A DNA stretch of 64,000 bases from GCA-2401155 sp045047085 (GTDB lineage Bacteria; Pseudomonadota; Alphaproteobacteria; Rhizobiales; Rhizobiaceae). Location: the NCBI GenBank assembly GCA_045047085.1, contig JASFYT010000020.1, forward strand, positions 1 to 64,000, given 5' to 3'. The stretch's first letter is position 1. Each line of letters begins with the position of its first letter. Shown piece by piece: positions 27,685 to 36,975 of this stretch. The notes under the pieces were generated by a model. That model had not been told where the DNA came from and made no database searches. It saw only the letters and a list, made by a program, of their open reading frames with translations. The position numbers were made by a program, and so were the translations under genes.

Positions 27685-27891
27685 ATGGACTACCCCAATT
27701 TTCCCAAAACAGGCTTTGTGCGCTTATCGCAGATATTGGCACCAAACGGACCTATTCCCGTTTCCAAATCCACATGGTGGCAAGGCGTCAAAGAAGGTCG
27801 ATTCCCGAAGTCGCAAAAACTGGGACCGCGCACGACTGTTTGGAAAGTCGATGATATTCGGGCATTGTTTGAAAGCCCTGATAATGGCTAA
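27685..27891 (+). CDS. AlpA-family HTH regulator (excisionase-like)
   Basis: 68 residues. A winged HTH protein of the AlpA/Xis type: FVRLSQILAPNGPIPVSKST (first helix and turn), WWQGVKEGRFPKSQKLGPRTTVWKVDDI with the family's G-x-FP-x-x-x-K-LG pattern. AlpA-like proteins activate island integrase or direct excision. The next gene starts 8 bases before its stop, so the two are translated together. Confidence 0.8.
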   Translation: MDYPNFPKTGFVRLSQILAPNGPIPVSKSTWWQGVKEGRFPKSQKLGPRTTVWKVDDIRALFESPDNG

Positions 27892-28339
27892 GAAGTACAA
27901 CGCCCAGTCGGTGCGTATTCACCAATCCTATGAAGTATCAGAGGTCGTGGACCTGCTGAGAGTTAGCCCTCAAACCGTGCGCTCTTGGATCAAAATGGGA
28001 TTGCCAGTCCTAAATGCACAACGCCCAATTTTGATTCTTGGTTTTCAACTGCGAGATTTTTTAAGAAACCGAAATACGAAGGCAAAGCAACCGACCAAGT
28101 TGGGTGAATTTTATTGCTTGCACTGTCGTAAGCCCCGAATGCCTTATGGGAAGATGGCAGATTACATTCCATTCAATGACGCACGAGGCAGGCTTGTGGC
28201 CCTCTGTGAAGTCTGTGAAGGCACCTGCAATCGCATGACCAGCAAGGCAAGCCTGCCAGAATTATCTCGTATTTTGGAAATTGCTATCAACACTCCAGGG
28301 CAGCCTAAAGGAACCTTCCAAATTCAACCTGAACCATAA
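27884..28339 (+). CDS. HTH protein with possible zinc-binding cysteines
   Basis: 151 residues. N-terminal HTH-17-like helix-turn-helix (SYEVSEVVDLLRVSPQTVRSW) followed by a short linker and two Cys pairs: YCLHCRKPRMPYG and LCEVCEGTCN, spaced as a possible zinc ribbon. It overlaps the AlpA-like gene and precedes the second recombinase, so it belongs to the island's regulatory/recombination module. Function unknown; a DNA-binding role is likely. Confidence 0.6.
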   Translation: MAKKYNAQSVRIHQSYEVSEVVDLLRVSPQTVRSWIKMGLPVLNAQRPILILGFQLRDFLRNRNTKAKQPTKLGEFYCLHCRKPRMPYGKMADYIPFNDARGRLVALCEVCEGTCNRMTSKASLPELSRILEIAINTPGQPKGTFQIQPEP

Positions 28340-28360
28340 CTTCGAGAAGAGTACGAACCC

Positions 28361-29383
28361 ATGCGTAAATATTGCGAAGAGAATGAACGTATCAAGCGCC
28401 GATACATGGCATATTTGAAGCACGCCAAAGGGCAGGATCAAAAATCAATTGATAAAGTTGCTGCCGCTTTAGTGAAGTTTGAGCAAAACACGAGTTTCAA
28501 GCCGTTCAAACGTTTTCATATTGATCAAGCAGGCAGGTTCAAAACTTATCTGGAAAAAGCAAGGCACCCGAAAACCGGGAAACCTTTGAGTTTCAGCACG
28601 ATAGATTCAATCTTGCGTTTGGTGAAAAGCTTCTTCCATTGGTTGGCAGGGCAACCGGGTTATAAGTCGCGGATTAATTACCCTGATGTCGAGTATTTCA
28701 ACAACAACGCTAAGAATGCCCGTGTGGCGCATGCTCGGCGCGATATTCCATTTCCATCGATGGAAGCGTCACTTCACGCATTTCAAGCAATGCCAGATGC
28801 AACAGAACTGGAAATGCGGGATAAGGCCATATTTGCGTTTCTCATGTTGACTGGCGCACGGGACGGAGCGGTAGCATCTCTAAAAACCAAACATATCAAT
28901 TTGTTCGATAGCTCTGTATTCCAAGATGGTAGAGAAGTGAAAACCAAAAATGGAAAAACATTTACGACATGGTTTCTTCCGGTTGGTTCTGTGTACTGGG
29001 ACTGTTTCGAGGAGTGGATCACCTTCCTCCTCAAAGAAAAGTTGTTTGGGCCGGAAGATGCTCTATTTCCTAAGCCTGAACGGACTTTAAAAAATGGGTG
29101 TTTTGTTTTTGAGGTCTTGTCGCGTGACAATTATTCTAATGCCACCAAAATTAACGCCGTGATCCGAAATGCTTTTGCCATGGTTCAACTACCCCAATAT
29201 ACGGCTCATAGCATTAGGAAAACGCTGGGGCTTTTGATGAATGACCGAAAATTGTCGTTGGAAGCGCAAAAATCATGGTCGCAAAACCTTGGGCATGAAA
29301 ATTTCATCACAACGGTTTCCTCATATCTACCTGTTTCTTCGCAACGGCAGGCTGAGATAATCAAAGGGATGGGAAAAGGATGA
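28361..29383 (+). CDS. Tyrosine recombinase (second, island-internal)
   Basis: 340 residues. Catalytic residues of the tyrosine recombinase family are visible: Arg in LTGARDGAVASL (about residue 165), Lys in KTKNGKTF, His-x-x-Arg in HSIRKTLGLL, His in LGHENF and Tyr in SSYLPVSS. It lacks the DUF4102 domain of the terminal integrase, with an XerC-like N-terminus. It lies 22 bases after the HTH gene and probably forms one operon with it and the AlpA-like gene. Two unlike recombinases in one island suggest either a mosaic or separate excision and integration enzymes. Confidence 0.88.
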   Translation: MRKYCEENERIKRRYMAYLKHAKGQDQKSIDKVAAALVKFEQNTSFKPFKRFHIDQAGRFKTYLEKARHPKTGKPLSFSTIDSILRLVKSFFHWLAGQPGYKSRINYPDVEYFNNNAKNARVAHARRDIPFPSMEASLHAFQAMPDATELEMRDKAIFAFLMLTGARDGAVASLKTKHINLFDSSVFQDGREVKTKNGKTFTTWFLPVGSVYWDCFEEWITFLLKEKLFGPEDALFPKPERTLKNGCFVFEVLSRDNYSNATKINAVIRNAFAMVQLPQYTAHSIRKTLGLLMNDRKLSLEAQKSWSQNLGHENFITTVSSYLPVSSQRQAEIIKGMGKG

Positions 29384-29577
29384 TGTCTTAGGGGGACGCA
29401 TTCGATGAGGATGAGGACATCTATCGATATTATCTACCCAAACCTACGTTGGATGTGTATCGTCCACCCAAGGAGCAAGTATTCAATAGCGGATATTATC
29501 AGAATTTTGCTTGTCACAACATATAACTATATTTTGCTTATCAACGGCAATAATGAATAAAAGGAATTAAGCAGAGT

Positions 29578-31119
29578 ATGCTCACTGGTGAAATAAGAAG
29601 TCAGGTCGATCAAATCTGGAATGCGTTTTGGTCGGGCGGTGTTTCCAACCCGCTCACGGTGATTGAGCAGATCACATATTTGTTGTTCATCAAGCGGCTG
29701 GATGATCTGCACACGCTGGAGGAAAGCAAAGCCGAAGCGCTTGGTCAGGAGATGGAACGCAGGATATTCCCTGAAGGAACGGATGATCAGGGCCGCGCCT
29801 ATGCGGATATGCGCTGGTCACGGTTCAAGAGCTTCGAGCCACGCGAAATGATGGAAGTGGTTGCCGACCGCGTATTTCCGTTTTTGCGTACTCTTGGCGA
29901 AGAAGGTTCAAGCTACGGCACGCATATGAAGGATGCGCGTCTTGGATTTGGCAATCCGGCTTTGCTCGATAAAACTGTTCAAATGCTCGACAAAATCCCG
30001 ATGGAAGATCGTGATACCAAGGGCGATCTTTATGAATACATGCTCGGGAAGATTGCTACTGCCGGACAAAACGGCCAGTTTCGTACCCCGCGCCATATCA
30101 TTCAGTTAATGGTCGAACTGACCGAACCGACGCCAAAAGATGTGATCTGCGATCCTGCCGCGGGAACCTGCGGTTTTCTGGTCGCTGCTGGTGAATATCT
30201 GCGCGAAAATCACAGCAAGCTGTTTCAGGATGAGGCCAGTCGGTTTCATTTTCATAATCAATTGTTCAATGGCTTTGATTTCGATCCTACCATGTTGCGT
30301 ATTGGGGCCATGAACATGATCCTGCACGGGGTCGATAATGCCAATGTGGCGGATCGCGACAGTCTGGCAGAGGATCAGGCGGATGATGCCGGGCGTTATT
30401 CTCTTGTGCTGGCCAACCCGCCCTTTGCCGGTTCGCTGGATTATGAAGCCACTGCCAAGGATTTGCAGCGTGTAGTGAAAACCAAAAAGACCGAATTGCT
30501 ATTCATGGCGTTGTTTTTACGTCTGTTAAAAACTGGTGGCAGGGCGGCGGTGATCGTGCCGGAAGGGGTATTGTTCGGCTCGTCCAAAGCCCATAAGGAA
30601 TTGCGCAGAATATTGATGGAAGATCACAAACTCGATGCAGTGGTTAAACTGCCCTCCGGTGTGTTTAGACCTTATGCGGGGGTTTCAACTGCGATATTGC
30701 TGTTTACCAAAACCGGCGTAGGTGGCACGGATCGGGTGTGGTTTTATGATGTGCAGGCCGATGGTTATTCATTGGATGATAAACGCACAGCCTTGCTGGA
30801 TGCTGAGAAGCTGGGCGTGGTGCCATCTCAGGCTCTAAGCGGGGAAGAGCATAGCAAAAACAACCTGCCGGATATACTGGCCCGCTGGCAAAGCCGCGAA
30901 ACCAGTGAACGCGATAACGAGCGCACGGCTCAAAGTTTCTGCGTCAGCAAAGAAGACATTGCCGCTAGCGGAAGCTACGATCTTTCGTTGAACCGCTATA
31001 AGGAGGTGGTACACGAGGAAGTAAAATATGATGCACCTGAGGTGATCATTGCGGAATTGCGTGCGATTGAGAAGGAGATTGGGGAAGGGTTGGACACGCT
31101 TGAGGGGATGTTGAGATGA
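29578..31119 (+). CDS. hsdM: Type I restriction-modification system methyltransferase subunit
   Basis: 513 residues. N6-adenine methyltransferase of a type I R-M system. N-terminal helical domain (MLTGEIRSQVDQIWNAFW, EQITYLLFIKRLDDL), SAM-binding DPAAGTCGFLVAAGEYL near residue 191 and catalytic NPPFAGSL near residue 279. It protects host DNA by methylating the HsdS target. The ATG follows AAGGAATT. It overlaps hsdS by four bases (ATGA), so HsdM and HsdS are translationally coupled. Confidence 0.95.
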   Translation: MLTGEIRSQVDQIWNAFWSGGVSNPLTVIEQITYLLFIKRLDDLHTLEESKAEALGQEMERRIFPEGTDDQGRAYADMRWSRFKSFEPREMMEVVADRVFPFLRTLGEEGSSYGTHMKDARLGFGNPALLDKTVQMLDKIPMEDRDTKGDLYEYMLGKIATAGQNGQFRTPRHIIQLMVELTEPTPKDVICDPAAGTCGFLVAAGEYLRENHSKLFQDEASRFHFHNQLFNGFDFDPTMLRIGAMNMILHGVDNANVADRDSLAEDQADDAGRYSLVLANPPFAGSLDYEATAKDLQRVVKTKKTELLFMALFLRLLKTGGRAAVIVPEGVLFGSSKAHKELRRILMEDHKLDAVVKLPSGVFRPYAGVSTAILLFTKTGVGGTDRVWFYDVQADGYSLDDKRTALLDAEKLGVVPSQALSGEEHSKNNLPDILARWQSRETSERDNERTAQSFCVSKEDIAASGSYDLSLNRYKEVVHEEVKYDAPEVIIAELRAIEKEIGEGLDTLEGMLR

Positions 31120-32231
31120 GCTTTAATACCCCAAGAGAATTTGGGCCCCTTTTTCAATTTGTTCGAAATGGACTGAACGTTCGACAAAGCAAGAGCGGCG
31201 CAGGATACCCTATCACCAGAATTGAAACCATATCAGATGGCACCATTGATATGTCCCGCGTTGGATTTGCGGGTCTTCAAAAAGAAGCCTCAGGCAAATG
31301 GTTTATTGAGACCGGAGATATACTTTTCAGTCATATTAATAGCGTTGAACATGTTGGCAAGTGTGCATTGTTTGAAGGGCCTGAACAATCTTTGGTTCAT
31401 GGCATGAATTTACTTTGTCTTAGACCAAATCTGACAGAAATATACCCGAGGTTCGCTAAATGGCTAATTAAAAGCCCAAATTTTAGAACTTTGCTTATGC
31501 CCTTTGTAAATAGGGCGGTTAATCAGGCGAGTGTATCGACAAAAAATTTGAAGGGCATTTTAGTTTCTATTCCCTCCCTCGAAGAGCAAAAGCGGATTGC
31601 GGAAATTCTTGATCAGGCCGATGCCCTGCGCCGCCTGCGCCAACGCGCCCTAGACCGCCACAGTACTCTCGGTCAATCCATTTTTTATGAGATGTTTGGT
31701 GATCCTGCTAGTAATCCAAAAGACCTGCCAAAATCGCAATTGGGTGAACTTATTAAAGTCAGCAGCGGAAATGGCCTTACCGCAGCGAAAATGCGTGCAG
31801 GTCGATACCCCGTTTATGGAGGAAATGGTATTAATGGTCGGCACGATGAATTCCAGGTTGGTAAAGATACCATAGTCATTGGGCGAGTTGGAGTTTACTG
31901 CGGTGCAGTACATGTGACAAATATGGATGCTTGGGTTACTGATAATGCGCTGGTTGTTTATAAAAAAACAGAAGTAGTTACGACTTATCTTGCCGCAGCT
32001 TTAAAATATGCAGACCTCAATCAATATGCAGGTCGTTCAGCTCAACCGCTTGTTTCAGGAACTCGAATTTATCCAGTAGAAATTCTTTTGCCATCCATTG
32101 ATCAACAGCAGGAATTTGAGAAACGGATATTAATATCTGATCGGTCAATAATCAGGATTCAAAGTTCCGCCAGGATTCAAAACACCCTCTTTGCCTCCCT
32201 CCAACAGCGAGCTTTTCGCGGAGAATTGTAA
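31116..32231 (+). CDS. hsdS: Type I restriction-modification system specificity subunit
   Basis: 371 residues. Two target-recognition domains separated by a conserved helical spacer: LEEQKRIAEILDQADALRRL at about residue 150-170 and a second, shorter helix at the C-terminus (SARIQNTLFASLQQRAFRG). The recognition domains read VFPLITRIE/TGDILFS-type first half and GELIKVSSGNGLTAAKMRAGRYPVYGGNG-like second half. It gives the DNA sequence specificity to the complex. The sequence recognised cannot be read from it. Confidence 0.93.
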   Translation: MSFNTPREFGPLFQFVRNGLNVRQSKSGAGYPITRIETISDGTIDMSRVGFAGLQKEASGKWFIETGDILFSHINSVEHVGKCALFEGPEQSLVHGMNLLCLRPNLTEIYPRFAKWLIKSPNFRTLLMPFVNRAVNQASVSTKNLKGILVSIPSLEEQKRIAEILDQADALRRLRQRALDRHSTLGQSIFYEMFGDPASNPKDLPKSQLGELIKVSSGNGLTAAKMRAGRYPVYGGNGINGRHDEFQVGKDTIVIGRVGVYCGAVHVTNMDAWVTDNALVVYKKTEVVTTYLAAALKYADLNQYAGRSAQPLVSGTRIYPVEILLPSIDQQQEFEKRILISDRSIIRIQSSARIQNTLFASLQQRAFRGEL

Positions 32232-32241
32232 GGAATCATCC

Positions 32242-35200
32242 ATGTCACAATTCGTATTCCTCAATCCCGAATTTGCTGACGTTTTTGCTCATGCGCAAAG
32301 GGCTGAGGCTATGGTGCTTTCTGATCCGCGTGGGGCTTGTTTTTATGCGCGGTTTGCTTTGGAAACTGCGGTCAAATGGATGTATGTCCGAGATAATTCC
32401 CTGCGCTCCCCCTATGATGATGCGCTGGCGGCGTTGATATTTGAACCAAGTTTCCGCGACCTTGTGGGCAATGGGCTGGTAACCAAATCGCGGATCATCA
32501 AAGACCTCGGTAATCGCGCGGTGCATGACACCCGCGACGTCAGCACCCAAACCGCAACAACAGCCCTGCGCGAATTGTTTCATTTTTCATTCTGGTTGAC
32601 TCGCACCTATGCCACAGGTTCCAAACCTGATGCCGGTTTGCAATTCTCACCGGAAAAACTGCCGCGTACTACCTCTGTTGACCCAACCACATTGGCAAAA
32701 CTGCAGGAGATCGCCCGCCGCTTTGTCGAGAAGAAAACCAGTGAAGAGGCGGCTCTTGCCGCGTTGGTCAAGACCGAAGAAGAGCGCAAAAAGGTAGATG
32801 AAGAAAATGCCAAATTGCGGGCGGAGTTGGAACGGGTCAAACAGGAAAATCAGGCCGCGCCAGATACCCACGATTACAACGAAACTGAAACCCGCGATGC
32901 CTTTATCGACATGCTGCTGCATGAGGCAGGCTGGCCATTGCTTGATGAGCGTGACCGCGAATTTCCCGTTTCTGGTATGCCGAATAATTCGGGCGATGGT
33001 TTTGTCGATTATGTGCTTTGGGGCGATGATGGCAAACCGCTGGCAGTGATTGAAGCCAAGCGCACAAAGCGTGATGCCCGCGTGGGGCAGCAACAGGCAA
33101 AGCTCTATGCCGATTGTCTTGAAGCGCAATATGGTGCGCGTCCGGTGATCTTCTATACCAATGGCTATGAACATTGGATTTGGGATGACACCAACTATCC
33201 GCCGCGCCAAATTTCCGGTTTCCTGAAAAAAGACGAGTTAATGCTGTTGCATCAGCGCCGGGAAATCCGCAAATCGCTCGCCAATACCTCTATCGACAAA
33301 GATATCGCAGGACGGTTTTACCAAACCCGTGCCATCCGCCGCATCGATGAGGCGTTCGAGAAAGACAAATTGCGCAAGGCGCTTTTGGTGATGGCAACCG
33401 GCTCCGGTAAAACCCGCACAGTGATCGCGCTGGTCGATCAGCTTATGCGTGCCAATTGGGCCAAGCGCGTCCTGTTTCTCGCGGATCGTGTTGCGCTGGT
33501 GAATCAGGCTGTTGGTGCCTTCAAGACCCACATGCCGCAAGTGGCTCCGGTCAATTTGATTTCTGATAAGGAAACTGAGGGGAGGGTCTATGTATCAACT
33601 TACCCGACCATGATGGGGCTGATTGATGATATTCAAAACGGTGTCAAACGCTTTGGTGCCGGGCATTTCGATCTCATCATAATTGATGAGGCGCATCGCT
33701 CGGTTTATCGAAAATATAAAACAATCTTTGATTATTTTGATTGTCATCTAGTCGGGCTGACAGCAACGCCGCGCGATGAAATTGACCGCGATACCTATTC
33801 CTTATTCGAGCTGGAATCCGGCGTGCCCACAGATTCCTATGATTTGAACGAAGCGGTGGCCGATGGCTTTCTTGTGCCGCCAACGCCTGTATCCGTGCCG
33901 CTCAAATTTCAGCGCGAAGGGATCAAATATGATGACCTTTCAGACGAGGAAAAAGACGAATGGGATGCGCTTGAGTGGACAGAGGACGGCCATGCGCCCA
34001 ATGAGGTGGATGCCGCTGCAATCAACAAATGGTTTTTTAACATCGATACGGTGGACAAGGTGCTTGCCCATTTGATGACCCATGGGTTGAAAGTTGAGGA
34101 AGGGGACCGACTTGGCAAAACAATCATCTTTGCAAAAAACAGCAAACATGCTGCATTTATTCAGGAACGCTTTGACATAAACTACCCCCATTATGCAGGG
34201 CATTTTGCCCGCGTGATCGATTATAAAACGGAATATGCCCAATCATTGATCGATGATTTCGCTGATCCCATCGCCAAACCGCCCCATATCGCAATCTCCG
34301 TTGATATGCTCGATACCGGCATTGATGTGCCGCCGGTGGTCAATCTGGTTTTGTTTAAAATTATCCGTTCAAAAACAAAATTCTGGCAGATGATCGGGCG
34401 CGGGACACGTCTTTGCCCCGATTTGTTTGGTCCGGGGCAACACAAGAATGAGTTTCTTGTTTTCGACTATTGCCAGAATTTTGAATATTTCAATGAGAAC
34501 AACAGGCCTGCAGAGGGATCTATAGAGCCATCTCTAAGCGAGAGGCTGTTTAACATCCGCGTTGATCTGTTGGGTGAGATTGATCGTTTGAGCGATACGG
34601 AGAATATTATGGATTTCCGAGCGGGCATTTCAGAACGTTTGTATCAAGAGGTTTCGGGCATGAATCTCGATAACTTCATTGTCCGCCCAAATCGTTTGTA
34701 TGTTGAAAAGTATCAAGAAGATATTGCTTGGCACAACATTACGCTTGATGCACGTACGGAGCTTGCTGATCATGTTGCTGGTCTTCCAAGTGCCTTTGAG
34801 GATGATGATCTCGCTGCAAAACAATTTGATTACCTGTTGCTACAATCCCAGTTGGCAGTGCTGAACAAAGACCCATCATTCGCAAGATTTCAAAAACGGA
34901 TCATGGATATTGCGGCGCAGTTGGAAGAACTAGGCAACGTTCCAATGGTTGCGGTTGAAATGGAACTCATTCTCAGTGTACAGACGGATGAATATTGGCA
35001 GGATATCAATCTCCCGATCCTTGAGCATATGCGCCATCATTTACGTTTGCTGGTGAAACTGATCGAACCAGAAGGCCGATTTATTGTTTATACCAATTTT
35101 GAGGATGAAATTGGTGAGGGAAGAACGATTGATATGCCTGCGGTGGCAACCGGAACCGATAAAGCGCGCTTTCAAATGAAAATGCGGCATTTCCTTGATC

Positions 35201-35625
35201 AGCACAAAGACCATATCACAATTCAAAAACTGCACAGAAACGAACAACTGACCGAGCAAGATTTGTCCGAGCTTGAGAGTATATTCGTTGCAGAAAACAT
35301 AGGTACAAATGAAGATCTTGACCGTATCCGTGAGGATGGTGGGCTAGGCATATTCGTTCGTGCGCTCGTTGGGCTTGATCGTGAATCCGCTAAGCTTGCA
35401 TTGGCTGGATTTATTGAGGGGAGGTCTCTATCTGCAAATCAAATCGAGTTTCTGGATTTGATAATCGATCATCTAACGGATCAAGGCGTGATGGACCCAA
35501 GTCGCCTATATGAAAGTCCGTTTACCGATCTTGATGACCAAGGTATCAGTGGAGTTTTCCCGACCGCCGAAGTTATGGACATTATCGAAATTCTTAAAGT
35601 CGTAAAACGTAGGGCCGTGGCATGA
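32242..35625 (+). CDS. hsdR: Type I restriction enzyme R subunit (EcoEI-like) with N-terminal DUF4145 domain
   Basis: 1127 residues. Order: DUF4145-like helical domain (about 15-110), a long coiled coil (KKTSEEAALAALVKTEEERK, about 160-205), nuclease domain with VDYVLWGDD...VIEAKRT (PD-(D/E)xK, about 254-272), helicase Walker A MATGSGKTRT (about 383), DEAH box IIIDEAHRS (about 480), LTATPRDE and IGRGTRL. It translocates and cleaves unmethylated DNA. The start at 32242 follows AAGGAA and lies just past hsdS; earlier in-frame starts overlap hsdS. Confidence 0.95.
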   Translation: MSQFVFLNPEFADVFAHAQRAEAMVLSDPRGACFYARFALETAVKWMYVRDNSLRSPYDDALAALIFEPSFRDLVGNGLVTKSRIIKDLGNRAVHDTRDVSTQTATTALRELFHFSFWLTRTYATGSKPDAGLQFSPEKLPRTTSVDPTTLAKLQEIARRFVEKKTSEEAALAALVKTEEERKKVDEENAKLRAELERVKQENQAAPDTHDYNETETRDAFIDMLLHEAGWPLLDERDREFPVSGMPNNSGDGFVDYVLWGDDGKPLAVIEAKRTKRDARVGQQQAKLYADCLEAQYGARPVIFYTNGYEHWIWDDTNYPPRQISGFLKKDELMLLHQRREIRKSLANTSIDKDIAGRFYQTRAIRRIDEAFEKDKLRKALLVMATGSGKTRTVIALVDQLMRANWAKRVLFLADRVALVNQAVGAFKTHMPQVAPVNLISDKETEGRVYVSTYPTMMGLIDDIQNGVKRFGAGHFDLIIIDEAHRSVYRKYKTIFDYFDCHLVGLTATPRDEIDRDTYSLFELESGVPTDSYDLNEAVADGFLVPPTPVSVPLKFQREGIKYDDLSDEEKDEWDALEWTEDGHAPNEVDAAAINKWFFNIDTVDKVLAHLMTHGLKVEEGDRLGKTIIFAKNSKHAAFIQERFDINYPHYAGHFARVIDYKTEYAQSLIDDFADPIAKPPHIAISVDMLDTGIDVPPVVNLVLFKIIRSKTKFWQMIGRGTRLCPDLFGPGQHKNEFLVFDYCQNFEYFNENNRPAEGSIEPSLSERLFNIRVDLLGEIDRLSDTENIMDFRAGISERLYQEVSGMNLDNFIVRPNRLYVEKYQEDIAWHNITLDARTELADHVAGLPSAFEDDDLAAKQFDYLLLQSQLAVLNKDPSFARFQKRIMDIAAQLEELGNVPMVAVEMELILSVQTDEYWQDINLPILEHMRHHLRLLVKLIEPEGRFIVYTNFEDEIGEGRTIDMPAVATGTDKARFQMKMRHFLDQHKDHITIQKLHRNEQLTEQDLSELESIFVAENIGTNEDLDRIREDGGLGIFVRALVGLDRESAKLALAGFIEGRSLSANQIEFLDLIIDHLTDQGVMDPSRLYESPFTDLDDQGISGVFPTAEVMDIIEILKVVKRRAVA

Positions 35626-35674
35626 TCGCACCAAATCGAGCAAACTATGTAAATTTTAGCAGGAATTATAAAAC

Positions 35675-36703
35675 ATGACCAATATTTGGGGAGTTCATAT
35701 GGGACGCCAAGTAGGTTCCGATCCTATCGATAAGGGGTATGTCGCCATCGGTTGGCATCAGGTTGGAGACATTTCAAAAATACCGATGGACCGTGAAGCT
35801 TATAAGACAGAAATTACCAAATGCATTCCCTCCATAAAAAAAGGAGCTATTCCAGTTGTTGCTGGAGTTTTATTTAGGTTTTCCCACCTTATGGAAAAAG
35901 GAGATTATGTAATTTACCCTTCAAAACATGACCGAATGGTCAATATTGGCCGCATCACAGGCAAGACAACTTACCGCCCGGAGGTGGATGGAGAGAAAAA
36001 TCCATATCCAAATGAAAGAGGTGTCGAATGGCTAGGCCATTTTCCGCGTAGTGAATTTACTCAATCAGCACTTTACGAAATTGGAGCGTTCATCACGCTG
36101 TTTGAGGTCAAAACAAATGGCGGAGAATTTTTAGCAAAGGTTTCGATGGAGAAGGGAGACGTTGCTGAGAATGAGAAGTCAGACGAAAAGCCTGATGACG
36201 ATCAAGTTGCAAGTAGCGTGTCGCAGCAAGCAGTCGAAACTACCGACGATTTTGTTATTAAGCGCATCGTTTCCGGGTTGAGCGGTTACGAGTTTGAGCA
36301 TTTTATAGCGCATATTCTAGAATGTATGGGATATACAGCAAGGGTTTCGGATAAATCAGGCGATGGTGGTGTCGACATAATTGCCCATACCGATGAGTTA
36401 GGTTTTGAACCCCCAATTATAAAAGTCCAATGTAAAAGGAAAACGGACCAAACCGGAGAGCCTGAGGTCAATCAATTGTTAGGCACGCTCGGAGATGGAG
36501 AGTTTGCGCTATTTGTCAATCTGGGATCATACAGCAGGCCAGCCCGCTTGTTGGAGCGTAACAAATCAAAGCTACGACTAATTGACGGAGAGCAACTGGT
36601 TTCGCTAGTGTTAGAACATTATGACAATTTGTCCGCAAGATACCGTATCCTAATTCCGTTGCGCCAAATATATGTTCCCGATATCATTCAGGACGCTGAT
36701 TGA
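35675..36703 (+). CDS. Mrr-like restriction endonuclease
   Basis: 342 residues. The C-terminal half is an Mrr-type PD-(D/E)xK nuclease: YEFEHFIAHILECMGYTARVS, GDGGVDIIAHTDE (catalytic Asp, about residue 230) and IKVQCKRK (catalytic Gln-x-Lys, about 250). The N-terminal half (MTNIWGVHMGRQV, GDYVIYPSKHDRMVNIGRITG) is a separate domain with an EVE/PUA-like look that may read modified bases. It lies 50 bases after hsdR and is probably in the same operon. Mrr nucleases cut methylated DNA, which would complement a type I system. Confidence 0.8.
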   Translation: MTNIWGVHMGRQVGSDPIDKGYVAIGWHQVGDISKIPMDREAYKTEITKCIPSIKKGAIPVVAGVLFRFSHLMEKGDYVIYPSKHDRMVNIGRITGKTTYRPEVDGEKNPYPNERGVEWLGHFPRSEFTQSALYEIGAFITLFEVKTNGGEFLAKVSMEKGDVAENEKSDEKPDDDQVASSVSQQAVETTDDFVIKRIVSGLSGYEFEHFIAHILECMGYTARVSDKSGDGGVDIIAHTDELGFEPPIIKVQCKRKTDQTGEPEVNQLLGTLGDGEFALFVNLGSYSRPARLLERNKSKLRLIDGEQLVSLVLEHYDNLSARYRILIPLRQIYVPDIIQDAD

Positions 36704-36746
36704 TTGGTTATCTTGATCTACCCCAGATCGCTCAAATATAATGTGT

Positions 36747-36767
36747 CTGGGGGTATGATTGGGGGTG
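36747..36767 (+). repeat. Right-end direct repeats CTGGGGGTA / TTGGGGGTG
   Basis: CTGGGGGTA (36747-36755) and TTGGGGGTG (36759-36767), 12 bases apart, mirror the left-end pair at 25391-25410. They lie between the Mrr gene and the distal tRNA-Thr copy. Confidence 0.55.
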
Positions 36768-36826
36768 CGTTGAAAAATCACATTTATTTTTATATTTGAT
36801 ATCAATAACATACCTCTTTAATCACA

Positions 36827-36843
36827 GTACGTGTGGGCACCAT
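36827..36843 (+). repeat. Candidate right attachment site (attR)
   Basis: AGTACGTGTGGGCACCAT is a degraded copy of the tRNA-Thr 3' end (25261-25280): one mismatch and two missing G. This marks the right end of the island. Confidence 0.6.
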
Positions 36844-36975
36844 AATTTCCATTTATATCAATGCGTTACGGATAGTATCGGTTTGACCGATAAGAACGAA
36901 AACTGAACGTTCGACTAAAAAAGTCGCATAATCGCACACTTGATCTAGCTTTGTTCTTTCTGGGGCAGGTCATAG

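Larger units (their letters stand above)
25261..36843. mobile_element. Genomic (defence) island in tRNA-Thr
   Basis: The 3' end of tRNA-Thr (25261-25280, AGTCCGTGTGGGGGCACCAT) recurs imperfectly at 36827-36843 as AGTACGTGTGGGCACCAT (one mismatch and two deleted G). Between the copies, all genes are on the plus strand: integrase, unknown protein, AlpA-like and HTH proteins, second recombinase, type I R-M system and Mrr-like nuclease. Paired TTGGGGGTA-type repeats lie near both ends. Boundaries are inferred from these repeats. Confidence 0.75.
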
